NCBI RefSeq assembly: GCF_014204835.1 | Contig: NZ_JACHMD010000001.1 | Location: 372,001-436,000 of the forward strand | Length of the DNA stretch: 64,000 bases | From: Microbacterium marinum | Lineage (GTDB): Bacteria > Actinomycetota > Actinomycetes > Actinomycetales > Microbacteriaceae | Reading direction: 5' to 3' | In this document: piece after piece, positions 41,934-51,113 of the stretch | Layout: each line of letters opens with the position of its first letter | Position numbering within the stretch: the first letter of the stretch is position 1 | Notes under the pieces: model-generated | Databases searched by the model: none | Seen by the model: the letters and a program-made list of their open reading frames with translations, nothing else | Told to the model about the DNA's origin: nothing | Translations under genes and position numbers: made by a program

Positions 41934-43007
41934 ATGAGCGACTACCTCTTCATCCGATTCTTCGACGAGCCCGGCCCGACCACGGTCGAGGACCTCGGCG
42001 GCAAGTGCGCGTCGCTGGTGAACCTCACCGCCGCGGGGCTGCCGGTGCCACCTGGATTCGCCGTCACCACGGCCGCCTACACGTCCTTCGTGGAACTCAG
42101 CGGGCTCGCGGACGAGATCGACCGCCTGCTCGCGGGGCTCGACGCCGACGACGTGACGGTGATCGACGACGTGTCAGCGAAGATCCGCGAGCAGTTCCTC
42201 TCGCGCGAGGTCCCCGCGCCGATCACCGCTGAACTCGACCGCGCGTACGCGGCGCTGCAGCAGCGCTTCAGCGAGGAGCAGCCGGTGGCGGTGCGCTCCT
42301 CGGCGACCGCCGAGGACCTGCCGGACGCGAGCTTCGCGGGGCAGCAGGACACCTACCTGTGGCTGCGCGGCAGGGATGCCGTCGGCGAGCACATCCGCCG
42401 CTGCTGGGCATCGCTGTACACGTCGCGCGCCATCGTCTACCGGCTCGCGAACGGCATCCCCGATGAGGGTCTGTCGATGGCCGTGGCGGTGCAGAAGATG
42501 GTCGACGCGAAGGTCGCCGGCGTCGCGATGACCATCGACCCGTCCAACGGCGACCGCTCCACGATCGTCGTCGACGCGGCGTGGGGACTGGGCGAAGCCG
42601 TCGTCTCCGGCACCGTCACCCCCGACAACCTGCACATCGACAAGGTGCTGCTCACCGTGTCCGAAGAGCACATCGGCGACAAGCACATCGAGCTGGTGCC
42701 GGATGCCGACGCCCAGGGGATCGTCGAACGCGAGGTCGAGCCCGCGCGGCGCAGCATCCGCAGCCTCGACGACGACGAGGTCGTGGCCGTCGCCACCATC
42801 GCCAAGCGCGCCGAGAAGCACTTCGGCAGCCCGCAGGACATCGAGTGGGCGATCGATCGCACCCTGCCCGCCGGAGAGAACCTCCTTCTGCTGCAGTCAC
42901 GCCCCGAGACCGTCTGGTCGAACAAGCAGCAGGACCGCACGCCGACCAGCTCCGGCTTCGGCATCGCCAGCATCACCCAATCCCTGATGACCCAAATCGG
43001 CCGCTGA
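41934..43007 (+). CDS. PEP-synthase-like N-terminal (ATP/pyruvate-binding) subunit, alkylphenol kinase
   Basis: This 357-residue protein is the PPDK/PEP-synthase N-terminal ATP-grasp domain on its own. It has LGGKCASLVNLTAAGLPVPP, VAVRSSATAEDLPDASFAGQ, VAVQKMVDAKVAGVAMTIDP and DIEWAID-LLLLQSRPET. Together with the next gene it reconstructs a split PEP-synthase-like phosphotransferase. In C. glutamicum such a pair (CreH/CreI) phosphorylates p-cresol with ATP. I do not fix which letter this subunit takes. It starts one base after the P450 stop. Confidence 0.88.
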   Translation: MSDYLFIRFFDEPGPTTVEDLGGKCASLVNLTAAGLPVPPGFAVTTAAYTSFVELSGLADEIDRLLAGLDADDVTVIDDVSAKIREQFLSREVPAPITAELDRAYAALQQRFSEEQPVAVRSSATAEDLPDASFAGQQDTYLWLRGRDAVGEHIRRCWASLYTSRAIVYRLANGIPDEGLSMAVAVQKMVDAKVAGVAMTIDPSNGDRSTIVVDAAWGLGEAVVSGTVTPDNLHIDKVLLTVSEEHIGDKHIELVPDADAQGIVEREVEPARRSIRSLDDDEVVAVATIAKRAEKHFGSPQDIEWAIDRTLPAGENLLLLQSRPETVWSNKQQDRTPTSSGFGIASITQSLMTQIGR

Positions 43008-43034
43008 GCCGACTACCCGAGAAGGACCACCGTC

Positions 43035-44873
43035 ATGTCAGAGTCGACCGCTGTCGCCGCACCTGTCCGCAACGCCTTCCCCAGCCCGTACGACCAGGCA
43101 CCGCCCGCCGGTGCCGAGGGCTGGAAGGACCTCTACGCCTACAACCTCGTCTTCCAGGACAATCTGCGCGACGTCGAAGAAGCCAAGTTCTGGTTCTGCG
43201 ACAGCCAGCACTGGCCCACCGTCACCAAGCCGTTCGAGACGATCGGGTTCGAGTTCGCCGTCGGGTGCCTGGGTCAGTACAACGCCCGCCAGCTGCTGAT
43301 CCCCACCGCGAACGGCATCGAATACCGCATTCACAACGGCTACGTGTTCATGTCGCCGGTCGCCGTGAACCCCGAGCACATCGAGGCCCGCGTGCCGGAG
43401 TTCATGCGACGCGCCGGTCACTACTTCGAGAACTGGGACAGCCTGCTGCAGAACTGGCACGTCAAGCTGCGCGCCACCATCGACGAGATCGAGTCGCTCG
43501 ACTTCAGCGCACTGCCCGACATGATCCCCATCGACGACGTGCTCTCGGGCAAGGGCACCGGAGCCGGCACCGAGCTGCTCGAGAACTACGACCGGCTCAT
43601 CTCGCTCGCCTATCGCGCGTGGCAGTACCACTTCGAGTTCCTCAACCTCGGTTATGTCGCCTACCTCGACCTGTTCATGTTCTGCAAGGAGGTCTTCCCG
43701 CGCATCTCGGACCAGGCCATCGCCACCATGGTGCAGGGCGTCGACATGGAGCTGTTCCGCCCCGACGACGAGCTGAAGAAGCTGGCCAGGATCGCCGTGC
43801 GCGACGGTCTGGCCGACCTGTTCGCAGACACGTCGGATGCTGACGGAACCCTCGCGGCGATCGCGGCCCACCAGTCGGGCGCCGACTGGACCCAGGCGTG
43901 GAACGACGCACAGGACCCGTGGTTCAACTTCACCACCGGCAACGGCTTCTACGCACACGACCAGTACTGGCGTGACGTGCCGGCCATCCCGCTCGGCTTC
44001 ATCAAGGACTACATCGCCAAGCTGCAGCAGGGCGCCGACATCGACCGGCACGTCGATGCGCTCGTCGCCGAGCGCGACCGCATCACCGGCGAGTACTCCG
44101 AGCTGCTGGACGGGGATGCTCTCGCGACGTTCCAGGGCAAGCTGGGGCTGGCGCGGGTCGTCTACCCGTACGTCGAGAACCACAACTTCTACATCGAGCA
44201 CTGGACCATGGGGGTGTTCTGGCGCAAGGCCCGACAGCTCTCGGCCGTGCTGCACCGCGAGGGCTTCTGGGCTGAGCCGAACGACATGTTCTACCTGCGT
44301 CGCGACGAGGTGCGCGAGGTGCTGTTCGACTACGTCAACAGCTGGATGGTCGGCGCACCCGCGATCGGACCCTCGCGCTGGCCGGCCGAGGTCGAGCGCC
44401 GTCGCGCCATCGTCGACGCGCTGTCGACCGCGCGCCCGCAGCCGGCGCTGAACACGCCTCCGGAGGTGATCACCGAGCCCTTCACCCTCATGCTGTGGGG
44501 CATCACCGACGACCAGATCCAGAACTGGCTCGGCAAGAGCGACGTGCCCGAGGGCACTCTCAAGGGCATGGCCGCCTCACCGGGCACCGCCGAAGGACCG
44601 GCGCGGGTCATCTCGACCGCCGACCAGCTCAGCGAGGTGCAGGACGGCGAGATCCTGGTCGCACCGGTCACCGCGCCCAGCTGGGGCCCGATCTTCGGAC
44701 GGATCCGTGCCACCGTCACCGACATCGGCGGAATGATGAGCCACGCCGCCATCGTCTGCCGCGAGTACGGCATGCCGGCGGTCACGGGCACGGGCACCGC
44801 CTCGGTGGAGATCACCACCGGGCAGATGCTGCGCGTGAACGGCAACACCGGCACCGTCACCATCCTCGACTGA
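43035..44873 (+). CDS. PEP-utilising mobile-domain subunit, alkylphenol kinase
   Basis: This 612-residue protein has a long N-terminal region (~1-500), probably the phenol-binding part (its fold is not recognised). It ends in the phosphohistidine swivelling domain: LKGMAASPGTAEGPARVIST, ILVAPVTAPSWGPIFGRIRA and the catalytic His in GGMMSHAAIVCREYGMPAV near residue 570. The His would be phosphorylated by the ATP-grasp partner and pass phosphate to the phenol hydroxyl. The arrangement resembles phenylphosphate synthase and rifampicin phosphotransferase halves and the cre kinase pair. The ribosome site GAGAAGGACC precedes ATG 43035. Confidence 0.87.
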   Translation: MSESTAVAAPVRNAFPSPYDQAPPAGAEGWKDLYAYNLVFQDNLRDVEEAKFWFCDSQHWPTVTKPFETIGFEFAVGCLGQYNARQLLIPTANGIEYRIHNGYVFMSPVAVNPEHIEARVPEFMRRAGHYFENWDSLLQNWHVKLRATIDEIESLDFSALPDMIPIDDVLSGKGTGAGTELLENYDRLISLAYRAWQYHFEFLNLGYVAYLDLFMFCKEVFPRISDQAIATMVQGVDMELFRPDDELKKLARIAVRDGLADLFADTSDADGTLAAIAAHQSGADWTQAWNDAQDPWFNFTTGNGFYAHDQYWRDVPAIPLGFIKDYIAKLQQGADIDRHVDALVAERDRITGEYSELLDGDALATFQGKLGLARVVYPYVENHNFYIEHWTMGVFWRKARQLSAVLHREGFWAEPNDMFYLRRDEVREVLFDYVNSWMVGAPAIGPSRWPAEVERRRAIVDALSTARPQPALNTPPEVITEPFTLMLWGITDDQIQNWLGKSDVPEGTLKGMAASPGTAEGPARVISTADQLSEVQDGEILVAPVTAPSWGPIFGRIRATVTDIGGMMSHAAIVCREYGMPAVTGTGTASVEITTGQMLRVNGNTGTVTILD

Positions 44874-44903
44874 CCCGCCGACCGCACCAGAAGGACGCAC
44901 GAC

Positions 44904-45653
44904 ATGAGCACATCGATCCGCACGGTGGTCATCACCGGCGCCGGCGGGGGACTGGGCGCCGCATTCGCCCGGGCCTTCGCGGCCGCCGGCGACCGGGTGA
45001 TCGTCGCCGACATCGACGGCGACGCCGCTGCGCGCGTCGCTGCGGAGATCACCGCGAGCGCGCCTGTCCCCGCGCTCGCCGTGCGGGTCGACGTCACCGA
45101 TCGCGCCTCGACGGATGCCCTCGCCCGGGCAGCCGTCGAGGCCGGCGGATCGGTCGACGTGCTCGTCAACAACGCCGCCGTCTACGCGGCCGTCACCCGC
45201 TCCTCGTTCGAGGACATCGACGAGGGCGAGTGGGACCGCGTGATGGCTGTGAACCTGAAGGGCCCGTGGCAGGTCACCCGCGCGCTGTCGCCGCACCTCG
45301 CAGACGGCGGCCGGGTGATCAACATCTCCTCCGCCACGGTGTTCAGCGGCTCGGCGCAGTGGGCGCACTACGTCGCGTCCAAGTCGGGCGTCATCGGACT
45401 CAGCCGCGTGTTGGCGAAGGAACTGGGAGCCAGGGGCATCACGGTCAACGCCGTCGCCCCCGGATTCACCCTCACCGAGGCCAGCCACGGGCTGATCGAG
45501 AACGCCGAGCAGTACGGCGTCGACCGCGGCGCGATCCGTCGGGCCATCGAGCCGGAGGACATCGTCGGCACCGTGCAGTACCTCGCCTCACCCGCAAGCG
45601 CGTTCGTCACCGGCCAGACCGTCGTCGTCGACGGCGGCCGACAGTTCATCTGA
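44904..45653 (+). CDS. creG: Short-chain dehydrogenase (CreG-like alcohol dehydrogenase)
   Basis: This 249-residue SDR has TGAGGGLGAAFARAFAAAG (cofactor loop, residues 11-29), DIDG acidic residue for NAD preference, VLVNNAAVYAA, and catalytic Ser in VINISSATVF. The YxxxK pair is in YVASKSGVIG, and FVTGQTVVVDGGRQF ends the chain. In the cre pathway an alcohol dehydrogenase converts the hydroxymethyl-phenyl phosphate to the aldehyde. The assignment to that step is by gene context. Confidence 0.82.
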   Translation: MSTSIRTVVITGAGGGLGAAFARAFAAAGDRVIVADIDGDAAARVAAEITASAPVPALAVRVDVTDRASTDALARAAVEAGGSVDVLVNNAAVYAAVTRSSFEDIDEGEWDRVMAVNLKGPWQVTRALSPHLADGGRVINISSATVFSGSAQWAHYVASKSGVIGLSRVLAKELGARGITVNAVAPGFTLTEASHGLIENAEQYGVDRGAIRRAIEPEDIVGTVQYLASPASAFVTGQTVVVDGGRQFI

Positions 45654-45682
45654 CCGAAGTCCATCGGATCGAAGGAGACCTC

Positions 45683-46003
45683 ATGAGCACCGTTGTCTAC
45701 ACCGCCGACGACGGCACCGTCACCACCATCGACGGGCGCCCCGGCGATTCGGTCATGGAGACCGCCGTCCGCAACGGCGTACCCGGAATCGTGGGCGAGT
45801 GCGGCGGCAGCCTCTCGTGCGCCACCTGCCACGTCTTCGTGTCGCCGGAGACCCGAGAGCTCGTGGGCGGACCGGGCGACCTCGAGGACGAGATGCTCGA
45901 CGGCACCGCCGTCGATCGCCGCGACGAGTCGCGCCTGTCCTGCCAGATCAAGCTGCAGGACGGCTGCGAGTACCACGTCACCACCCCGAGCGACCAGCTC
46001 TGA
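45683..46003 (+). CDS. creF: 2Fe-2S ferredoxin of the P450 system
   Basis: This 106-residue adrenodoxin/putidaredoxin-type ferredoxin has ligands C-x5-C-x2-C in GECGGSLSCATCHVFV and the fourth Cys in RLSCQIKL. It carries electrons from the reductase encoded 11 bp downstream to the P450. AAGGAGACC provides the ribosome site. Confidence 0.92.
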   Translation: MSTVVYTADDGTVTTIDGRPGDSVMETAVRNGVPGIVGECGGSLSCATCHVFVSPETRELVGGPGDLEDEMLDGTAVDRRDESRLSCQIKLQDGCEYHVTTPSDQL

Positions 46004-46014
46004 CGGAGGCCATC

Positions 46015-47298
46015 ATGAATGCGACACTCATCGTCGGCGCTTGCCAGGCCGGCGTGCAGATCGCCTCGATCCTGCGCGACCGCGGCGACACCGACCCCAT
46101 CTACCTCGTCGGCGAGGAGGCGCACCGTCCCTACCAGCGCCCGCCGCTGTCGAAGGGGTGGATCAAGGGTGAGCTGCAGCCCGACGACGTGATCCTGCGC
46201 ACCCGGGAGTGGTTCGCCGAGCGCGACATCGAACTGATCACCGGCGACCGGGTCGTCACGGTGCGCCGTGCCGAGGACGGCACCGGCACCGCCATGACAG
46301 AAGGCGGCCGCGAGATCGCGTTCAGCCGTCTCGCGCTGACCACCGGGGCTTCCGCCCGGCGTCTTCCGCTGCTGGGCACCGACTACCACGGCGTGCACTA
46401 CCTGCGCGACGCCGATCAGGCGATCACCCTGCAGCCCGCGCTCGCCGACGAGCGGGTGCGGAACGTCGTCGTCATCGGAGGCGGATTCATCGGCCTCGAG
46501 ACCGCAGCGGTCGCCCGCGGGCTCGGCAAGAACGTCACCGTGCTGGAGGCCGCTCCCCGCCTGGTCGGACGCGTCGTCGCCGAAGAGACCAGCGCCTTCT
46601 ACCTGGCCGCCCACCGCCGACGCGGCATCGAGGTCGTGCTCGACGCGCGCATCTCCCGCATCATCGGCGGGGACGCCGTCGTCGCCGGCGCGCTGGGGTC
46701 GGTCACCGGCGTCGAGCTGGCGGACGGCACCGTCATCCCCGCCGACCTCGTGCTCATCGGCATCGGCGTCGTCCCGCGCACCGAGCTCGCCGCCCAGCTC
46801 GGTCTGGAGGTCGACGGCGGCATCGTCGTCGACGCCGCGGCACGGGCATCCGACGGACGCACCGTCGCCGCCGGCGACTGCACCGTGATGCCCAACCCCT
46901 ACCCGCTGGGCGTCGGCGGCCGCATCCGCCTCGAGAGCGTGAACAATGCGCTCGAGCAGGCCAAGGTCGCTGCCGCCTCGCTGCTGGGTGAGGAGGCGGA
47001 GTACCGCTCCGTGCCGTGGTTCTGGTCGGATCAGGGCGACCTCAAGCTGCAGATCGCGGGCCTGTCGACCGGGTACGACCAGGTGGTCGTGCGCGGCGAG
47101 CCCGACACCGAGAAGTTCGCCGTGCTCTACTACCGCGAGGGGCGGCTGATCGCCGCCGATGTGGTGGGCCATCCGGTCGAGTTCCTCGCCGTGAAGTCGG
47201 CGCTCGCCAAGGGCGGCACCATCCCACCAGATGTCGCCGCCGACACCTCCGTCCCGTTGAAATCCGCCGTCGTGCTGCCAGAGGCAGCGACCGTCTGA
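46015..47298 (+). CDS. creE: Ferredoxin reductase (FAD, NADH) of the P450 system
   Basis: This 427-residue protein is of the putidaredoxin-reductase family. The N-terminal FAD site is a variant, LIVGACQAGVQIASILRD, with Cys where GxGxxG has Gly. It continues RPYQRPPLSKGWI, NAD site VVVIGGGFIGLETAAVARGL near residue 145, FAD-binding VAAGDCTVMPNP and a C-terminal VPWFWSDQGDLKLQIAGL. It reduces the ferredoxin encoded just upstream. The substitution in the first glycine motif is a common variation in this subfamily. Confidence 0.9.
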   Translation: MNATLIVGACQAGVQIASILRDRGDTDPIYLVGEEAHRPYQRPPLSKGWIKGELQPDDVILRTREWFAERDIELITGDRVVTVRRAEDGTGTAMTEGGREIAFSRLALTTGASARRLPLLGTDYHGVHYLRDADQAITLQPALADERVRNVVVIGGGFIGLETAAVARGLGKNVTVLEAAPRLVGRVVAEETSAFYLAAHRRRGIEVVLDARISRIIGGDAVVAGALGSVTGVELADGTVIPADLVLIGIGVVPRTELAAQLGLEVDGGIVVDAAARASDGRTVAAGDCTVMPNPYPLGVGGRIRLESVNNALEQAKVAAASLLGEEAEYRSVPWFWSDQGDLKLQIAGLSTGYDQVVVRGEPDTEKFAVLYYREGRLIAADVVGHPVEFLAVKSALAKGGTIPPDVAADTSVPLKSAVVLPEAATV

Positions 47299-47307
47299 GA
47301 GCACATC

Positions 47308-47952
47308 ATGACTGTTCCCACCGCAATTCCCGTCGACACGAGCCCCATCTCGGCTGCTGCCGCCAGCGACGACCTCGATCCGCTGTGGCGCGCGATCGTC
47401 ACCGAGTCGCGCTCGCGGCAGAACGACATCCACCTGCCCATCTCGTACGCGTTCGCCGAGCGGCTGTGCCAGGCCTACCCCGATGCTGACGCTCTGGTCG
47501 TGCGGATCGCGATCCTGCTGCACGACACCGGCTGGGCCCGCGTCGACCAGGACCGCATCATCTCGGAGGGCTTCGCCGGCGACTGGCGCCGCGCCGACGT
47601 GCGCTTCGAGCACGAGCGGCACGGCTGCGACATCGCCCGTGAAGTGCTGCCGCCGCTCGGCTACGACGACGACCTCATCGGCAGGGTCACGGCGATCATC
47701 GACGGGCACGACACGCGTCAGGTGTCGTACTCGCTCGAGGACACCCTGGTGCGCGACGCCGACCGACTGTGGCGCTTCACGCCCACCGGGGTGGCCCTCG
47801 CCTCATCGTGGTTCGGCAGCACTCCGGCCGCATACTGCGCCCGGCTGCGCATCGAGATCATGCCGGAGCTGCTCACAGAAGCGGCAGTGCGGATGGCCGA
47901 GGCCGAGCTCGATCGTGCCGAGGCGCTGTTGAAGGTCGAACAGCTCTCATGA
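47308..47952 (+). CDS. creD: HD-domain phosphohydrolase (CreD-like)
   Basis: This 214-residue protein has HD-superfamily metal ligands: His in HLPISYAFAERL, HD pair in AILLHDTGW near residue 72, FEHERHGCDIA, and the C-terminal Asp in LVRDADRLW. In the C. glutamicum cre pathway an HD phosphohydrolase removes phosphate from 4-carboxyphenyl phosphate to give 4-hydroxybenzoate. The same role is inferred here from the intact gene set. It overlaps the aldehyde dehydrogenase gene by ATGA. Confidence 0.83.
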   Translation: MTVPTAIPVDTSPISAAAASDDLDPLWRAIVTESRSRQNDIHLPISYAFAERLCQAYPDADALVVRIAILLHDTGWARVDQDRIISEGFAGDWRRADVRFEHERHGCDIAREVLPPLGYDDDLIGRVTAIIDGHDTRQVSYSLEDTLVRDADRLWRFTPTGVALASSWFGSTPAAYCARLRIEIMPELLTEAAVRMAEAELDRAEALLKVEQLS

Positions 47953-49454
47953 GCACGGCCGGCGCCGAGACGGTCACGACGATGCGCGACGGCCACCAGC
48001 GGGTCGCGGCCGCGCTGCCGTACACGCACGTCGCCGGTCACCTGATCGGCGGCGAGGAGACGGCATCCGACGGCGGGCGGACCCCCGTCATCGACCCGGC
48101 GACCGGTGAGACCTGGGGGTCCGTCCCCGTCGCCGACGCGGCCGATGTCGACCGCGCCGTCGAGGCGGCGCGGTCCGCCTTCGGCGAGTGGGCGGCGCGC
48201 CGTCCCACCGAGCGCGGTGAGCTGCTGCGCACGATGGCGGATGCCCTCGAGACCCGCGCTGATGTGCTGAGCCTGACCAACACGCTCGAGAACGGATCGC
48301 CGGTCGCCGAGACTGCGGGCGCGGCGGCGAACGCCGCCGCCATCCTGCGCGTGTTCGCGAGCCTTGCCGGGCACCTCGAGCAGGGCGACGTGCGCGCATT
48401 CCCCGACGGCCGCCATGAGACCGTCGTCGCGCAGGATCCGATCGGGGTGTGTGCCCTGATCGCGCCGTGGAACTTCCCGATCAACCTGGTCGTGATCAAG
48501 CTCGCTCCGGCGCTGATCGCCGGGTGCACCGTCGTCATCAAACCCGCCGGCCCCACGCCGCTGTCGGTGCGGTTCCTGCTCGACGCGGCCGCCGACGCGG
48601 GTATCCCCGCAGGCGTCATCAACATTATCACCGGCGATGGCCCCACCGGAGACCTGCTCGTACGGCATCCGGGCGTCGACAAGGTCGCCTTCACCGGCTC
48701 GACGCCGGTCGGGCGCCGCATCGCCGCCGCGTGCGGCGAGCTGCTGCGTCCGGTGACGCTCGAACTCGGCGGAAAGTCGACGGCGATCGTGCTGCCGGAC
48801 GCCGACCTCGACGCCATGTCGCGGACGCTGATCCGCAGCAGCATGCGCAACACCGGTCAGACCTGCTACATCTCCACCCGCCTCGTGACCACGCCCGACC
48901 GCTACGACGAGCTGGTCGACATGGTCACCGCGACCGTGGGTGCCGCCCCCGTCGGCGATCCGCTCGACCCGGAGACCGTGTTCGGGCCGGTGGCGACGTT
49001 CGCGCAGCGCGACCGGGTGCTCGGCTACATCCGCTCCGGGATCGCCGAGGGCGCGCGCGCCACGGTCGGCGGCGATGTGCCGGCGCCCATCCCCGGCGGA
49101 GCGTTCGTCGCCCCGACGGTCTTCGCCGATGTCACCCCCGACATGACGATCGCCCGCGACGAGATCTTCGGGCCCGTCATCACCCTGCTGCGCGCAGCCG
49201 ACGTCGACGCCGCGGTCGACATCGCCAACGACACGGCGTTCGGCCTGGGCGGCATCGTCTTCGGCGGCGACGAGGATGCGGCCTTCCGCATCGCGCGGCG
49301 GATGGATACCGGGTCGGCGGGCATCAACATGTTCGCCTCTAACCACTACGCGCCGTTCGGCGGCCGACACGACTCGGGGCTGGGCGTCGAGTACGGGCTG
49401 GAGGGCCTCTCGGCGTACCTCACGCCGCAGTCGGTGCATCGTCGCGTGCGCTGA
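47949..49454 (+). CDS. creC: Aldehyde dehydrogenase (CreC-like)
   Basis: This 501-residue ALDH has IAPWNFPINLVVIKLAPAL, AFTGSTPVGRRIAAACGELL, general base in VTLELGGKSTAIVLPDADLD, catalytic Cys in NTGQTCYISTRLV and EIFGPVITL. Oxidation of 4-formylphenyl phosphate to the carboxylate is the inferred step. It is the last gene of the eight-gene cre-type operon and is followed by a repeat element, with no clear terminator other than that structure. Confidence 0.85.
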   Translation: MSTAGAETVTTMRDGHQRVAAALPYTHVAGHLIGGEETASDGGRTPVIDPATGETWGSVPVADAADVDRAVEAARSAFGEWAARRPTERGELLRTMADALETRADVLSLTNTLENGSPVAETAGAAANAAAILRVFASLAGHLEQGDVRAFPDGRHETVVAQDPIGVCALIAPWNFPINLVVIKLAPALIAGCTVVIKPAGPTPLSVRFLLDAAADAGIPAGVINIITGDGPTGDLLVRHPGVDKVAFTGSTPVGRRIAAACGELLRPVTLELGGKSTAIVLPDADLDAMSRTLIRSSMRNTGQTCYISTRLVTTPDRYDELVDMVTATVGAAPVGDPLDPETVFGPVATFAQRDRVLGYIRSGIAEGARATVGGDVPAPIPGGAFVAPTVFADVTPDMTIARDEIFGPVITLLRAADVDAAVDIANDTAFGLGGIVFGGDEDAAFRIARRMDTGSAGINMFASNHYAPFGGRHDSGLGVEYGLEGLSAYLTPQSVHRRVR

Positions 49455-49455
49455 G

Positions 49456-49654
49456 GGTTCGGCTTCGGCTCGCTGCGCTCGCTCAGCCCGTTTCGTCTGC
49501 GCGCTTCGCGCTCCGCTCAACGACCCGCGGGGCGGGATACGGGGCGACGGGTTGTGGGGCGGTATGCGGGGAGTTGAGGGACGCACTGCGGGGCGTTGAG
49601 CGAGCGAAGCGAGACGAAACGGGTTGAGCGACGAGCGGAGCGAGGAGTCGAAAC
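49456..49654. repeat. Large imperfect inverted repeat (REP-like element), copy 1
   Basis: GCTCGCTGCGCTCGCTCAGC and CCGTTTCGTC at 49468-49498 are mirrored by GCGAGACGAAACGGGTTGAG and GAGCGGAGCGAG at 49607-49643. CGCTCAACGACCC at 49513 pairs with GGGCGTTGAGCG at 49591. A second element of the same build is at 52336-52511. The rest of this 288-bp gap, 49655-49742, shows nothing else. Confidence 0.7.
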
Positions 49655-49742
49655 CGAGACTCATCGCGACGCACGGCGTAACGCGGCGTGATCCTTCGAC
49701 ACACTCCTCGCGCATGCGTCGAAGCGACTGCATCCTCGTGTC

Positions 49743-51106
49743 ATGAGCCATGACCGACCCCTCCGATTCAATGCCTTCGTGATGAACACGAACTCGCACA
49801 TCCAGCACGGGCACTGGCGCAGGCCCGATGCCGGGCAGGTCGACTTCGAGGACGTGAACCTCTGGATCGATCTGGCGAAGACCCTCGAGGCGGCTACGAG
49901 GTCTACGTCCGCCACGGTCTGCAGGTTCCCAGCAACGACCCGACCGTCCTCCTCGGCGCCCTCGCAGTTGTCACCGAGCACCTGGGTCTCGCGCTGACCT
50001 CGAACGTCGCGCAGAACCACCCGTTCAACTTCGCCCGCCAGGTCTCCACGCTCGATCACATCTCGAAGGGCCGGATCGCCTGGAACATCGTCACCGGCAC
50101 GCAGGACAACGGGGCGCGCAACTTCGGGCTCCCGCAACTGACCGATCACGCCGAGCGCTATCGCTGGGCCGAGGAGTACGTCGACGTCGTCTACAAGCTG
50201 TGGGAGGGATCGTGGGACGAAGATGCCGTCCTGAAAGACAAGGCGAGCGGCGTCTACGCCGACGTCACGAAGGTGCACAAGATCCACCACCAGGGCGAGC
50301 GCTACAGCGTCGAGGGTCCGCATCTGCCGTCGCCGTCCCCGCAGCGCACTCCGTTGCTGTTCCAAGCAGGATCATCCGAGTCCGGGCGCCGGTTCGCCGC
50401 GCGGAACGCCGAGGCGGTCTTCATCATCGCCCCGAACCCCGAGGTCGCGAAGTGGCAGATCGAGGAGACACGCGCGCTCGCCGTCGAGAACGGGCGCGAG
50501 TCGGACGACATCAAATTCTTCCAAGGGCTGACGTTCGTGATCGGCGACACCGAGCTCGAGGCGAAGGAGAAGGCCGAGGAGTACAGCCGCTGGTCGAGCG
50601 ACGAGGGCTTCCTCGCTCACGCGGCGATCGTCGACAAGACGGGCCGCACGTACCCGCCCGAGACCGAGCTGCGCGACGTCGACACGAACACCATGAAGGG
50701 ATTCAGCGAGCTGCTGCGTCGATCGATCACCGATCGCGAACCGACCGTGGCCGACGTCGCAGGCCGGATGACGCGCAACAACCTCGTCGTCGGCACGCCG
50801 GAGCAGATCGCCGACGAGATCGAGAAGTGGCAGGCGGCCGGCGTCGACGGCATCAACGTCGTCAACGCGGTGCTTCCCGGTTCGTTCGAGGAGTTCGCCG
50901 ACAAGGTGCTGCCCGTGCTCCGCGATCGCGGGCTGGCGCAGACCGAGTACGCACCGGGGACACTGCGCGAGAAGCTGTTCGGCACCGCGAGGCTCAACGA
51001 CCGGCATCCGGCTGCGCGCTATCGCGGGGCGTTCGCCGCCGACCGCACGGACGGCAGCGGCACCACAGGACCGCAGTCGATCTCCGATACCGCCGTGCGA
51101 GTGTGA
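49743..51106 (+). pseudogene. FMN-dependent luciferase-family monooxygenase (NtaA/SnaA/DszA type), internally deleted
   Basis: The first frame gives a normal N terminus (FNAFVMNTNSHIQHGHW, VNLWIDLAKTLE). At about 49889 the coding switches frame and resumes as GGYEVYVRHGLQVPSNDPTV. It then continues intact through NVAQNHPFNFARQVSTLDHI, GRIAWNIVTGTQDNGARNFG and LLFQAGSSESGRRFAA to TGA at 51104-51106. In relatives roughly twenty residues (including the FADVVG strand) lie between those segments, so a ~60-bp out-of-frame deletion is inferred. The family oxidises sulfones, sulfonates or aminopolycarboxylates with reduced FMN. It pairs with the downstream acyl-CoA-dehydrogenase-like gene. Confidence 0.78.
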
Positions 51107-51113
51107 GGTGAGC

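Noticed and set aside
38930..41935. A very long open frame (about 1,000 codons) on the minus strand
   Set aside because: It is antisense to ModA-like, IclR and P450 genes with strong motifs. The translation is low-complexity (His/Arg/Asp/Val-rich), as expected from the reverse frame of high-GC coding DNA.
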